Of a DNA stretch of 32,931 nt, positions 1-9,116 are shown piece by piece; positions within the stretch are counted from its first letter, which is position 1, and every line of letters starts with the position of its first letter. This stretch comes from Candidatus Uhrbacteria bacterium (GTDB taxonomy: Bacteria > Patescibacteriota > Patescibacteriia > UBA9934). The notes under the pieces are model-generated. The model made no database searches, was not told where the DNA came from, and worked only from the letters and a program-made list of their open reading frames with translations. Location of the stretch: contig CALRGN010000005.1 of the NCBI GenBank assembly GCA_943357745.1, positions 1-32,931 on the forward strand, written 5' to 3'. The translations under genes were made by a program, and so were the position numbers.

Positions 1-2
1 CG

Positions 3-362
3 TTAGCGTTAAGAATGGGAGCGGGGTTGAGTTTACTTTATATGGGACTGGTGGATAAATTGTTGAATTTGCCGATGGCGATGAATGTTGTGGTGGGGTC
101 GGGATTAACGCGCTACCCGCCATATGATGCTGGGATCTGGATTGTGGGAGCGGGATTTTTAGAAGTAATTCTTGGGGTTTTGCTTATTATTGGACTTAAA
201 ACCAGGGGCACGGCCACGGTGGGATTATTGGGGCTGGCATTGGGGACGATTTATTTTAAAGAGATTTTATCATTCCACTTGCCACTGGCAGTGGCTTTGA
301 TTGGGATAATTATTTTGGGAGCGGGGGTTAAATCACTAGATCAACATTATGGAAAAGGATAA
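3..362 (+). CDS. DoxX-like small membrane protein, 5' truncated by window start
   Basis: Hydrophobic multi-TM protein; frame stays open upstream of the ATG at 15 (L A L R M G A G L S L L Y M G L V D K L), so the real start probably lies before the window; DoxX-like N-terminal pattern. Confidence 0.6.
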   Translation, partial: LALRMGAGLSLLYMGLVDKLLNLPMAMNVVVGSGLTRYPPYDAGIWIVGAGFLEVILGVLLIIGLKTRGTATVGLLGLALGTIYFKEILSFHLPLAVALIGIIILGAGVKSLDQHYGKG

Positions 363-807
363 AGTTTTAATGTTAGTTGCCAGTGGACTAGCTCTGATTG
401 GATTCATAGATTCCGCCTATTTAACTACTACCCATTATTTTGGAGTACCGATTATTTGTGGAATAACTGAAGGGTGTGAAGCGGTGACAACCTCAGTTTA
501 CGCCTACATTTTTGGAGTGCCGACCGCCTTGTTTGGCACGATGTATTATGGATTAGCAGTGTTAGGTTGGTTTGCGAGTTTTCTGGGAGGATCAACGGGG
601 TTGTTGAGATTTATGGCCTGGTTTGCAGTGATTGGCGTGGGCGTCTCGGCTTGGCTAGTTTTTGTGCAAGCGTTTTTATTGAAACAGTGGTGCCAATGGT
701 GCTTAATCTCGGCGGCATGTTCAGTGTTGATTTTTGGGCTCGCGATTTATTTAAATCGCAAGGGTCATAATATAAGCATCGAACATAGACCTGACCTAAG
801 CCCCTAA
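349..807 (+). CDS. Vitamin K epoxide reductase (VKOR) family protein
   Basis: Multi-TM protein with CGITEGCEAVTTSVYAYIFGVPTALFG and the C-terminal CQWC (CxxC) motif typical of bacterial VKOR. Confidence 0.9.
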   Translation: MEKDKVLMLVASGLALIGFIDSAYLTTTHYFGVPIICGITEGCEAVTTSVYAYIFGVPTALFGTMYYGLAVLGWFASFLGGSTGLLRFMAWFAVIGVGVSAWLVFVQAFLLKQWCQWCLISAACSVLIFGLAIYLNRKGHNISIEHRPDLSP

Positions 808-1559
808 AATCTTCGATCTTTGCCGGTCACCAGCCTAAGCCGGCCGGGGAGTACTTGAAAAATTAATTGATCGGCGGTGAGGGATTCTTCTGAATCCAAA
901 ATGACCGTCATTTTTTTATCTGAAGTTAATAAAAAGCTCCCGGCGCGAAGGTGGGTTAAATATTCTTCTTTTCTAAACCAGCGGCGTTTTAGCTGGGAAG
1001 CAAAAAAGTCCAAGGCGCCATCAGTAGGATCAATTTCAAACTTCCCCACTGACAATGCTAAATTAATAATTTGAAAATCAGCCCAACCGGACCAGATCAT
1101 TTCTGATTGTTGCAAAGATAATTTGGGAGAATGGAATGTACCGGCGGCGGCATGTAAATATGGTCGACCATTTACCTCACCTAAGTCAATCTCTTGTACC
1201 AATCGCGCCGATAATGTATCACAGGCGCTTGAACCGGCATCAATCCCCAACAATGGCCCGAGAACTCCCCCTTTCACCACGGGAATAAACCCAACCACCA
1301 CCTGACTCTCCCCCGATTGCCGACAATTTGGGAGAACCGCCTCTAAAACCCGCCTTAAGGTTCCATCATCCCCCACTGCCACCACGGTGCGGGCGCCGTC
1401 AGCGATCTCATTTTTTACCACGGCCACCGGATCTCTAAACAAGGCCAATCTCGTGACCTTCCCCATGATCCCAAGGTCGGTAAGCCTGGTCTCGATGACA
1501 CCCACTTCCCGCTCATACCGCTTGTCCTCTAAAAATTCGTCGTATAGATATGAGTACAC
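804..1559 (-). CDS. Diacylglycerol kinase catalytic-domain-like protein (altered motifs)
   Basis: VVAVGDDGTLRRVLEAVL resembles the DAGK GGDGT motif; EIDPTDGALDFF resembles DPxDGxLD. Confidence 0.65.
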   Translation of the reverse strand: MYSYLYDEFLEDKRYEREVGVIETRLTDLGIMGKVTRLALFRDPVAVVKNEIADGARTVVAVGDDGTLRRVLEAVLPNCRQSGESQVVVGFIPVVKGGVLGPLLGIDAGSSACDTLSARLVQEIDLGEVNGRPYLHAAAGTFHSPKLSLQQSEMIWSGWADFQIINLALSVGKFEIDPTDGALDFFASQLKRRWFRKEEYLTHLRAGSFLLTSDKKMTVILDSEESLTADQLIFQVLPGRLRLVTGKDRRF

Positions 1560-1602
1560 AATTTAGCGACTACCTAAAGATTATTTACTCATCCCCTTAA
1601 AA

Positions 1603-1944
1603 TTATTCGCTGATCCCGACTCCCATTCTAATAGTGCCATTGATAGTGGCCCCACCAGCGACAGATAAAACTCCAGCAGTAATATCTCCGGTGATCTCCG
1701 CCGTTTCCAAGATCTCTAATTTCTCCGCAATCTCCACAGTTCCCCGTAAGACACCAGCCACAATGGCATTCTTAGCTTGAAGATTGGCCTCAATCTTTGC
1801 TTCTGAGCCGATATTCAAATCACCTTGACTAATCACCGTTCCTTTAACATCGCCGTCAATAAAAATATTTCCGTCCACTCTCAACTCACCATTCATTTCT
1901 ACTCCCTTGGCGATGATCGTATCGGCACCAGATCCCTTTGCCAT
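1603..1944 (-). CDS. Bactofilin family polymer-forming protein
   Basis: Beta-helical repeat pattern GELRVDGNIFIDGDVKGTVISQGDLNIGSEAKIEANLQAKNAIVAGVLRGTV, typical of bactofilin (DUF583). Confidence 0.9.
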   Translation of the reverse strand: MAKGSGADTIIAKGVEMNGELRVDGNIFIDGDVKGTVISQGDLNIGSEAKIEANLQAKNAIVAGVLRGTVEIAEKLEILETAEITGDITAGVLSVAGGATINGTIRMGVGISE

Positions 1945-1947
1945 ATT

Positions 1948-3654
1948 TTACATTTGTTTAATAGTCTCAATCCCTAAGCATTGTAACGCATTTGTGAGAG
2001 TGATGTGAATAGCCCTTAAGAGATCAAGCCTGGCGCCCTCTAAAGTGGGGTTTGAATCACCAATTATGGGGACTTCTTCATAATATCTGCCAAACTGCTG
2101 AGCGAGAGTGAAGGCAAAATGAGCCAAGAGCGAAGGATCAGCCTTGAGAGCGCTGGCGGCCACTAGATCTGGGAATTGAGCGATTGTTCTGATTAAGGAG
2201 TGTTCTAAGGGATGCACTAAGAGATTGGGGTTAGATTCTGGGGCGAGGGTTGATTTGGTGAGAATGGAACTAATTCTAACCAAAGCATACATCACATAGG
2301 GCCCGCTAAAACCTTCATATGCAGTGGCCTCGGAGAGATCAAAAACGATCGGCTTGGCTTGGGTTTGCCGGAGCATGAAAAATTTAATACTAGCCAAGGT
2401 GAGTTTTTTGGCGGTAGTCACGATTTTTTTGGGGGACCATTCCGGATGATGAGCGGCAACCTTAGCTTTGATGTCAGAGAGTAACTCCGTCTCCAGATCG
2501 GTCCATCTTACAATCGTGCCCAACCGAGAACTCATCGCTCCCTCGGGGAGAGTTACAAAATCATAGCCCAGGTGCACCAAGTCTTGGTTGAAGCCTAGAT
2601 GGCGTAAAGTGAGAAATAATTGAGTGAGAGCCAGGGATTGACGATTATCTACCACATAAAAAGAACGGTCGGGATGATAGTCTTCTTGCTTTTGATAAGC
2701 CAGCGCCAGATCTTTGGCGTTATATAAGAGGGTGTTGTCGGTTTTTCTAAGGAGATTAATCCCGGCCGATTCTGCCGTAAGATCCACAATCACCGCCCCT
2801 TCACTTTTTACGGCAATCCCCTCGGTTAGCATCCGGCTCACAATTGTCTGAGCACTAGCAATTAGCTCATGCTCAAAATAGACCTTATCAAGGGTTAAGC
2901 CAAAATCAGCAAATACTTCCTGAAGATTGTCCACCGACCACAGCCAAGTAGTTTTCCACAATTCCCACCAAGGACCAGTACCATCTTCCAACGCTTTCTG
3001 GATGGCACTTACCTCCGGTTGCAAAGTTGGATCTGCTTTTAACAATTGCGTGGCTTCCGTGTAGGCACGGCCAAGAAAATTAAGACGTTCGGTGGGAGCG
3101 GGAATGAAATCGGGATAAAACTTTTGGATTGACCAAAGGCATTTGGCAACATTAGCACCAAGATCATTAATGTATGAAACAGGAATAACCTGATAACCGT
3201 TAATGGCTAAAATATTGGTCATCGCCAACCCGTAGGAGAGATTTCTTAAATGCCCTAAATGAACCTCTTTATGGGTATTTAAATTGGCGTACTCAATCAG
3301 CACCCGCTTGCCGGCTCCGGTATTTTGTTTACCATAACGCGCTTTCTGACGCCGTACTTCTGCTAGCACTTGCTCCGTTAAAGTTTGATTGTCATAAATA
3401 AAATTTAAATAGGGACCGATTGCTTTGGTGGAAGCCACCAACCCGCCCCGTCCGCATTTGGCCGCTAACTCTGTGGCGATTTCTGCCGGATTCCTACCAA
3501 GTCCCTTGGCCAACTCAAAACAGGGAAAAGATAGGTCACCAAACTCTGGTTTGGGGGGAGAAATGAGCTGATCTAAACTTAACGGATAGGTTTTGCCAAG
3601 AGCTTTTTTGAGAAGACGATAGCATTCTTGTTTGGCTTTAAATTGGGTGTACAT
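1948..3654 (-). CDS. argS: Arginyl-tRNA synthetase
   Basis: ANLNTHKEVHLGHLRNLSYGLAMTNIL class I signature; ArgRS C-terminal domain with EGFSGPYVMYALVRISSIL. Confidence 0.95.
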   Translation of the reverse strand: MYTQFKAKQECYRLLKKALGKTYPLSLDQLISPPKPEFGDLSFPCFELAKGLGRNPAEIATELAAKCGRGGLVASTKAIGPYLNFIYDNQTLTEQVLAEVRRQKARYGKQNTGAGKRVLIEYANLNTHKEVHLGHLRNLSYGLAMTNILAINGYQVIPVSYINDLGANVAKCLWSIQKFYPDFIPAPTERLNFLGRAYTEATQLLKADPTLQPEVSAIQKALEDGTGPWWELWKTTWLWSVDNLQEVFADFGLTLDKVYFEHELIASAQTIVSRMLTEGIAVKSEGAVIVDLTAESAGINLLRKTDNTLLYNAKDLALAYQKQEDYHPDRSFYVVDNRQSLALTQLFLTLRHLGFNQDLVHLGYDFVTLPEGAMSSRLGTIVRWTDLETELLSDIKAKVAAHHPEWSPKKIVTTAKKLTLASIKFFMLRQTQAKPIVFDLSEATAYEGFSGPYVMYALVRISSILTKSTLAPESNPNLLVHPLEHSLIRTIAQFPDLVAASALKADPSLLAHFAFTLAQQFGRYYEEVPIIGDSNPTLEGARLDLLRAIHITLTNALQCLGIETIKQM

Positions 3655-3673
3655 AAGCGTTGCAACGGTCTGG

Positions 3674-4909
3674 TTACATGATTTTTAGCAAACCTAGTTT
3701 TCCCTTGGCAATCAGATCGCCTGGAGAGACTAGTGTAAGAAGATCGGTGACGGCGGTTTGATTTAGTTTAATACCGCCCTGGACTACTAGTTGCCGGCAT
3801 TGAGTTTTAGATGAAGCTAGTCCACTTTCCAAAAGGCAGTCTTGAATGGTTAGGGCTGGTCTGAAAGCGATGATGGGAACATTAGCGGGGATTTGATGAT
3901 CTCTAAAACGGGCGTCAAAGGCGAGAGCGGCGGTTTTAGCATCTCCGGGGGAGTGAAATTTGGCTACTAGCCCTTGAGCTAGCTCCACTTTGAGTTGACG
4001 GGGATTCTCGCCGGCAGTTAATCTTGATTTTAGGTCCACCAACTGAGCCATCGATAATCCGAGCACTAGTTCTTGATAGGGCAAAATCAAATCATCAGAA
4101 AGGGCCATTACTTTGCCAAACATCTCCTCAGGGGAGTCATCTAAACAGATCATTCCCCCTTCTGATTTACTCATTTTCTTGCCGGCATCATTAGTGAGAA
4201 GTGAGGTGGTGATTACGAATTTTTCTTTGGCGGGGTGACCTAATACGCCGGCTTTCATCAAAGTCCTACCCGCGAGCATATTAAAAGTCTGATCGGTACC
4301 ACCGATTTCTACATCTACATCAAGCGCCACCGAATCAAACCCCTGCATCAGCGGGTATAAAAATTCATGGAGACCGATCGGTTTGCCCGCTTCTATCCGG
4401 CTCTCAAACATGTCCCGCTCCAACATTTGTTGAACGGTGAAGTTTGAGGACAGGGTGATAATTTCTGCTAGCGTGAGAGGGGAAAGCCAGCGATCGTTAA
4501 ATTCCAGCCGAGCGGGGTTTGGGCCATCAAAAGCGATGATCTTACCAGCCTGAGCGGGATAAGTAGCGGCGTTAGCTTTGACCTGCTCAGCTGTGAGCAC
4601 AGACCGAGTGGCCGTTTTATCCGTAGGGTCCCCAATCATGGCCGTGAACGAGCCGATTACCATAATCACTTCAAACCCAAGCTCCTGAAACTGACGCAAC
4701 TTTTCTAAAAGTAAAGCGTGGCCGATATGGAGGTGGGGAGAAGTGGGATCAAAACCGGCGTAAACCCTAAGTTTGCGACCAGATGCTAAGGCCACGCCAA
4801 GGGCATGAGTGGTGGGATAAATCTGAGCGACATTATGACGAAGAAGATGTTCTGTGAGTATTTTTTGGTTGGTAGGAAGAACAGGGTTGGACATAAAATA
4901 ATTAGCCAC
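3674..4909 (-). CDS. tyrS: Tyrosyl-tRNA synthetase
   Basis: YAGFDPTSPHLHIGHALLLEKLRQFQELG, EIGGTDQTFNMLAGRTLMKA, KKMSKSEGG; C-terminal S4-like domain. Confidence 0.95.
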   Translation of the reverse strand: MANYFMSNPVLPTNQKILTEHLLRHNVAQIYPTTHALGVALASGRKLRVYAGFDPTSPHLHIGHALLLEKLRQFQELGFEVIMVIGSFTAMIGDPTDKTATRSVLTAEQVKANAATYPAQAGKIIAFDGPNPARLEFNDRWLSPLTLAEIITLSSNFTVQQMLERDMFESRIEAGKPIGLHEFLYPLMQGFDSVALDVDVEIGGTDQTFNMLAGRTLMKAGVLGHPAKEKFVITTSLLTNDAGKKMSKSEGGMICLDDSPEEMFGKVMALSDDLILPYQELVLGLSMAQLVDLKSRLTAGENPRQLKVELAQGLVAKFHSPGDAKTAALAFDARFRDHQIPANVPIIAFRPALTIQDCLLESGLASSKTQCRQLVVQGGIKLNQTAVTDLLTLVSPGDLIAKGKLGLLKIM

Positions 4910-4944
4910 ACTTAATAAATTGGTTCCCTTAATAAATTTGTTCC

Positions 4945-7683
4945 CTAGTATTCTCCCACATTTTTTAATTCTCGGCGAAGGGTGATTAGTTTAGCTTCAA
5001 TGGCGGCGAGTTTTTCTTGCTCTATTACTACCACTGCAACGGGAGCGCGGGAAGTGAAGTCAGCATTGGTGAGCTTTGAAGTGAGAGTGGAGTGATAGCG
5101 CTCGGCGGTGGTGATCTCGGCTCTAAGGCGAGCGCGTTGAATGGTGGGATCAGCCTGCTCTGGCAAAACGATTGAAATCGTTCGCTCGCCAATCACGGCT
5201 GTAGCCGAGCTGGTTGAACCATCTGAGCTGGTGGAACCATCTGAGCTGGTGGAACTGACCTGACTAACTGGGGTGGTGGGACTATTATTACTAGCGCTTT
5301 GTAAAATGGTGGTTTTGGTGAGTTGAGCGATCAAATTGAGGTCAGTGTCAGAAATTATGTTTGCGCCAACCAAAGTTAAATCAATCACCTCCTTGGGCGG
5401 GATTTTTGATTCTGATCGGAGATTTCTGATACCCACGACCAATTCTTGAAGTTCGGCGAATGATCCTTCGGCGTCTAGATTCTGATACCGGGGTTTATCG
5501 GCGACGGGCCAATTGGCGACCATAATCAATCCCCTCCCCCAAGATTCATAAAGTGTCTCCGTTACAAATGGCATGAGCGGATGCCAGAGAATAAGTAGTC
5601 GCTCCAGAATAAATAGCAAAATCTCATCTTTATCTTTTTCAATTTTGGCTATTTCCAAATACCAATCGGCAAATTCTCCCCAAGTGAAATCTCGCAGAAG
5701 CTCGCCCGCCGCTGATAGTTCAAGGACATGATTATGAACGGTAACTTTTTCTACCACGGTGGCAAAACGAGAGAGAATCCACTGGTCGGCCAAAGTTATA
5801 GGGGTAACAGAATTGATCGATTTAATTTTACTGACCATGGAATCGCCGACCGCTTCACCGACCATTGATCCATCAACAGTCGTTAGCACAAACCGAGCGA
5901 TGTTCCAAAGTTTGTTGGTGAAATTCCTATACCCGGCGATTTTTTCGGCAGAGAGCCGAGTGTCGTTGCCGGGAGTGCCGCCAATTACAAGCGAAAGTCG
6001 GGTGGCATCGGCGCCATATTGGGCGATCATATCTAGAGGATCAATGATGTTGCCAAGCGATTTGGACATTTTGCGACCTTGATCATCTTTTACCAAGCCG
6101 TGAAGATAAACGGTCTTGAAAGGGATCTGGTCAAACAAATAGGTGGACATTAAAATCATGCGCGCCACCCAAAAGAACAGAATATCGTAACCGGTTTCAA
6201 GCACGGAGGTGGGGTGATAGGTTTTAAGATCGGGAGAATTTAAATCCGGCCAACCAAGGGTAGAAAAAGTCCAGAGACCGGAGGAGAACCAGGTGTCTAG
6301 CGTGTCTTCATCTTGCACCCAACCGTCGCCAGTTGGGGCGATGCCGACCACAATTTCTTGGGCCCGATACCAAACTGGCACCCGATGCCCAAACCAAATC
6401 TGTCGGCTAATGCACCAATCACGGAGGTTATCAATCCAGGTAAAATAGGTGGCCACAAAACGATCGGGAATAATTTGGATTGATTTTGACCGAACCGCCT
6501 CTTGCATTAATGATTTGAGCGTTACTGTTCTTCCGTTTTTTAGAAATGACTTGTTTACAGCGATAAACCACTGGAGTTTGGGGAGTGATTCAACCGTCGC
6601 GCCAGTTCTCTCGGCAGTGGGGAGATTATGGGCAATTTCTTGTTCGTCTTCAAGCAGTCCAGAAGTACGCAACCAGTCAACGATTTTCGCGCGAGCCTCA
6701 AGTACCGGCAAACCGCTCACAAGCCCACCGTTGGTGGGCAACATTTTGGCATCTTCACCGATCACTCTGATGATGGGGAGTTGATGACGAGAGGCGATCT
6801 CAAAATCAATCGAGCTATGAGCAGGAGTAACACCAAGGGCACCGGTGCCATAATTGGGATCAACGGAATCTTCGCCTATGATAGTGATTGTCAGAGGGGC
6901 ACCAGCAAAGGTGAGGGAGAATTTCTGACCGATCAATTTTTGATACCGTTGATCATCGGGATGAACGGCGACAGCGGTATCACCCACCTTGGTTTCTGGT
7001 CTGGTGGTGGAGATGGCGATTGGAAACTCTGGACCGTACTTAAAAGTGTAGAGTTTGGTGGTGGTTTCCTTATAAATAATCTCGTCATCAGAAATAGTGG
7101 TTTGACCGATTGGGTCCCAATTTACGATTCTGTCACCACGGTAAATAAGGCCGTCCTCATAAAAGCGCTTGAAAGCGGTGTTGACGGCGATGGTGCGAGT
7201 GGCGTCTAGTGTGTAAGCCTCCCGCGACCAATCAAGAGAAGAGCCGATTTTTTTGCATTGGTTAATGATAGTGTCATGACTTTCCTGCGCATACTGGTGA
7301 ACACGGGCGAGAAAAGCCTCGCGACCAAGATCATGGCGGGTCTTGGGCTTCTCCCCTGATTTTGTTTCCTCTTTGATGATTTTTTCTACTTTGGATTGGG
7401 TGGCAATGGCGGCGTGGTCGGTACCGGGGAGCCAAAGTGCCTTTTTACCCATTAGACGGGCAAACCGAATCATTGCGTCCTGGATGGCAAGCATGGTGGC
7501 GTGACCAATGTGAAGGGTGCCAGTTACATTGGGTGGGGGGAGAACAATCGTAAATGGTTCGGTGCGAGGTGAGGCGGAGTTGGCTGGCAAATTGTCCGGA
7601 TTAAAATAGCCACTCTTCAGCCATTTTTGATAGATTTTATCTTCAACCAATTGGGGCTGATACGCTTTTGGCAAATCTGGCAT
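4945..7683 (-). CDS. valS: Valyl-tRNA synthetase
   Basis: PPPNVTGTLHIGHATMLAIQDAMIRF, LPGTDHAAIATQ, DEDTLDTWFSSGLWTFSTLGWP, GRKMSKSLGNIIDP, C-terminal coiled-coil. Confidence 0.96.
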   Translation of the reverse strand: MPDLPKAYQPQLVEDKIYQKWLKSGYFNPDNLPANSASPRTEPFTIVLPPPNVTGTLHIGHATMLAIQDAMIRFARLMGKKALWLPGTDHAAIATQSKVEKIIKEETKSGEKPKTRHDLGREAFLARVHQYAQESHDTIINQCKKIGSSLDWSREAYTLDATRTIAVNTAFKRFYEDGLIYRGDRIVNWDPIGQTTISDDEIIYKETTTKLYTFKYGPEFPIAISTTRPETKVGDTAVAVHPDDQRYQKLIGQKFSLTFAGAPLTITIIGEDSVDPNYGTGALGVTPAHSSIDFEIASRHQLPIIRVIGEDAKMLPTNGGLVSGLPVLEARAKIVDWLRTSGLLEDEQEIAHNLPTAERTGATVESLPKLQWFIAVNKSFLKNGRTVTLKSLMQEAVRSKSIQIIPDRFVATYFTWIDNLRDWCISRQIWFGHRVPVWYRAQEIVVGIAPTGDGWVQDEDTLDTWFSSGLWTFSTLGWPDLNSPDLKTYHPTSVLETGYDILFFWVARMILMSTYLFDQIPFKTVYLHGLVKDDQGRKMSKSLGNIIDPLDMIAQYGADATRLSLVIGGTPGNDTRLSAEKIAGYRNFTNKLWNIARFVLTTVDGSMVGEAVGDSMVSKIKSINSVTPITLADQWILSRFATVVEKVTVHNHVLELSAAGELLRDFTWGEFADWYLEIAKIEKDKDEILLFILERLLILWHPLMPFVTETLYESWGRGLIMVANWPVADKPRYQNLDAEGSFAELQELVVGIRNLRSESKIPPKEVIDLTLVGANIISDTDLNLIAQLTKTTILQSASNNSPTTPVSQVSSTSSDGSTSSDGSTSSATAVIGERTISIVLPEQADPTIQRARLRAEITTAERYHSTLTSKLTNADFTSRAPVAVVVIEQEKLAAIEAKLITLRRELKNVGEY
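5207..5256. repeat. 18-bp tandem repeat (gagctggtggaaccatct, about 2.7 copies) within valS
   Basis: Direct reading: gagctggttgaaccatct / gagctggtggaaccatct / gagctggtggaactgacct; encodes SSTSSDGSTSSDGSTSS. Confidence 0.9.
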
Positions 7684-7780
7684 ATTACCCCAAGTTTAAA
7701 TGAAGTTCCGAGATTTGTCTATGATTATAATCTGATTTGCATTTCTTTAGAGATAGCAGTAATCTTAAAGTGGAGCAAAA

Positions 7781-8764
7781 ATGACCAAAACTCAAGGCTA
7801 CCCCGCTTGGTGTTTGTCCCCCAGAGACCGTGTGAATGTTGATCTGATCCGATTGATCAGATCCAGCAAAGCGTCAGATCCTACGGCCAATCATGACATT
7901 GAAACTTTTTTATTGTTCAATCGCGGATTGATCAATAAAGCCGTCTCTCAATTTGCTTGGCCTCGTAACGAATCTGACCGAGAAGATTTAATCCAGGATG
8001 CCCAGTTGATTATGCTGGAGATGCTTCCTAGGTATGATGAGGAAAGAGGCGCCGTTTCCACCTTTTTCTTTTTATGGTTAAGAGCTAAACTTCCTAAAAC
8101 TGACAGCAATCGCCTGCGTTTTGGGATCTCTTTGCCAAGAAATCTGGCTGAAAAAAGAAGCGCAGTTGAATGGGTGGCGAAAGAAATATATCTCCGCACC
8201 GGTAACTACCCCAATCGGATTGAACTGGCACAGTCTCTCTTCCAGCGCGGTTTTGACGGAACACCGGCAAGCATCGCTAAATTACTGGAAGACTTACAGC
8301 TCGTTCACATCCATCCGGTCAGCATTCTGCCGGAAAATAATTCCGAGAACGGTCGTTCAGATCACTGGGAATTGGAGATCAATACCAACCACCTCGGCGA
8401 GAATTGGTCTGACCCAGTGTATTCTGGAGATCAAGTAGCCAACCACCAGCGGTACTTGGAATTACTGCAACAGTTGAATGATTATCGGCCGGATATGAGG
8501 AACAGCAGAACAATGAGTTTACTCATTGCTCGCTTCCGGAGCAATCCGCCTCGGTCGCTGTTGATCAAGTCTAATGTTGAACTGGCTAAAGAGCTTGGTA
8601 TCACCAGAGAAGCGATCCGGCAGAACCTCGCTAATCTTGTGAAACGGCTTCAACCAACACTAGATATAGCCGAGTTGTCCCGATTGGCCCGCTTGGAATA
8701 TTACCGGCTCAATGATCAATTGGGCGTACCAGTTCTTGATAGTCATCGTCGTCCCGACCAGTGA
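7781..8764 (+). CDS. Divergent RNA polymerase sigma-70 family factor
   Basis: Region 2-like EDLIQDAQLIMLEMLPRYDEERGAVSTFFFLWLRAKL; region 3-like RTGNYPNRIELAQSLF; region 4 HTH-like NVELAKELGITREAIRQNLANLVKRL. Confidence 0.82.
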   Translation: MTKTQGYPAWCLSPRDRVNVDLIRLIRSSKASDPTANHDIETFLLFNRGLINKAVSQFAWPRNESDREDLIQDAQLIMLEMLPRYDEERGAVSTFFFLWLRAKLPKTDSNRLRFGISLPRNLAEKRSAVEWVAKEIYLRTGNYPNRIELAQSLFQRGFDGTPASIAKLLEDLQLVHIHPVSILPENNSENGRSDHWELEINTNHLGENWSDPVYSGDQVANHQRYLELLQQLNDYRPDMRNSRTMSLLIARFRSNPPRSLLIKSNVELAKELGITREAIRQNLANLVKRLQPTLDIAELSRLARLEYYRLNDQLGVPVLDSHRRPDQ

Positions 8765-8765
8765 T

Positions 8766-8791
8766 CCCCCACTAGCTCTGCTAGGTGGGGG
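8766..8791 (+). terminator. GC-rich hairpin after the sigma-like gene
   Basis: cccccactagc tct gctaggtggggg (one bulge) immediately after the stop codon; no strong U-tract. Confidence 0.55.
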
Positions 8792-8811
8792 AATTGTTAT
8801 TTCACCACAAT

Positions 8812-8843
8812 AAAAAATCCCCATCTTTAGATGAGGATTTTTT
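8812..8843. terminator. Bidirectional intrinsic terminator
   Basis: aaaaaatccccatc-ttta-gatgaggatttttt, inverted repeat with A/T tracts on both sides, between the sigma-like gene and the convergent tRNA. Confidence 0.8.
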
Positions 8844-8919
8844 GGTTGCAGGGGTAGGATTTGAACCTACGACCTCCGGGTTATGAGCCCGGCGAGCTGC
8901 CTGGCTGCTCTACCCTGCG
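8843..8919 (-). tRNA. Initiator tRNA-fMet (CAT)
   Basis: Minus strand CGCAGGG...CCGGGCTCATAACCCGG...GGTTCAAATCC...CCCTGCAACCA; C1-A72 mismatch and GGG/CCC anticodon stem mark an initiator; CCA encoded. Confidence 0.94.
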
Positions 8920-9018
8920 AAAATTCAAGGCGACATTATGTTAACATGGAAGAAGTTAACTAGCAAATCAAGTTCTCACCTATGCCAAAAGTATTTTGGT
9001 AAAATATTAAAAAACAAA

Positions 9019-9075
9019 CCCCGTGCTGAGACGATTAGCCCTCCCAGTAGAGGGGGCTGGTCGTCTTGCACGGGG
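9019..9075 (-). terminator. Large terminator-like hairpin downstream of the alpha-CTD-like gene
   Basis: ccccgtgc..agacga..agccctc-loop-gagggggct..tcgtct..gcacgggg; on the minus strand followed by tttgttttttaatatttt. Confidence 0.8.
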
Positions 9076-9116
9076 CAAGAGAGTGACAAGTGCGCCGTGG
9101 TGAGCGGCGCGCGCGT

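Noticed and set aside
6628-7209. 193 aa + strand ORF (and 5759..6082, 6449..6784) inside valS
   Set aside because: Fully antisense to well-conserved ValRS; no recognisable family.
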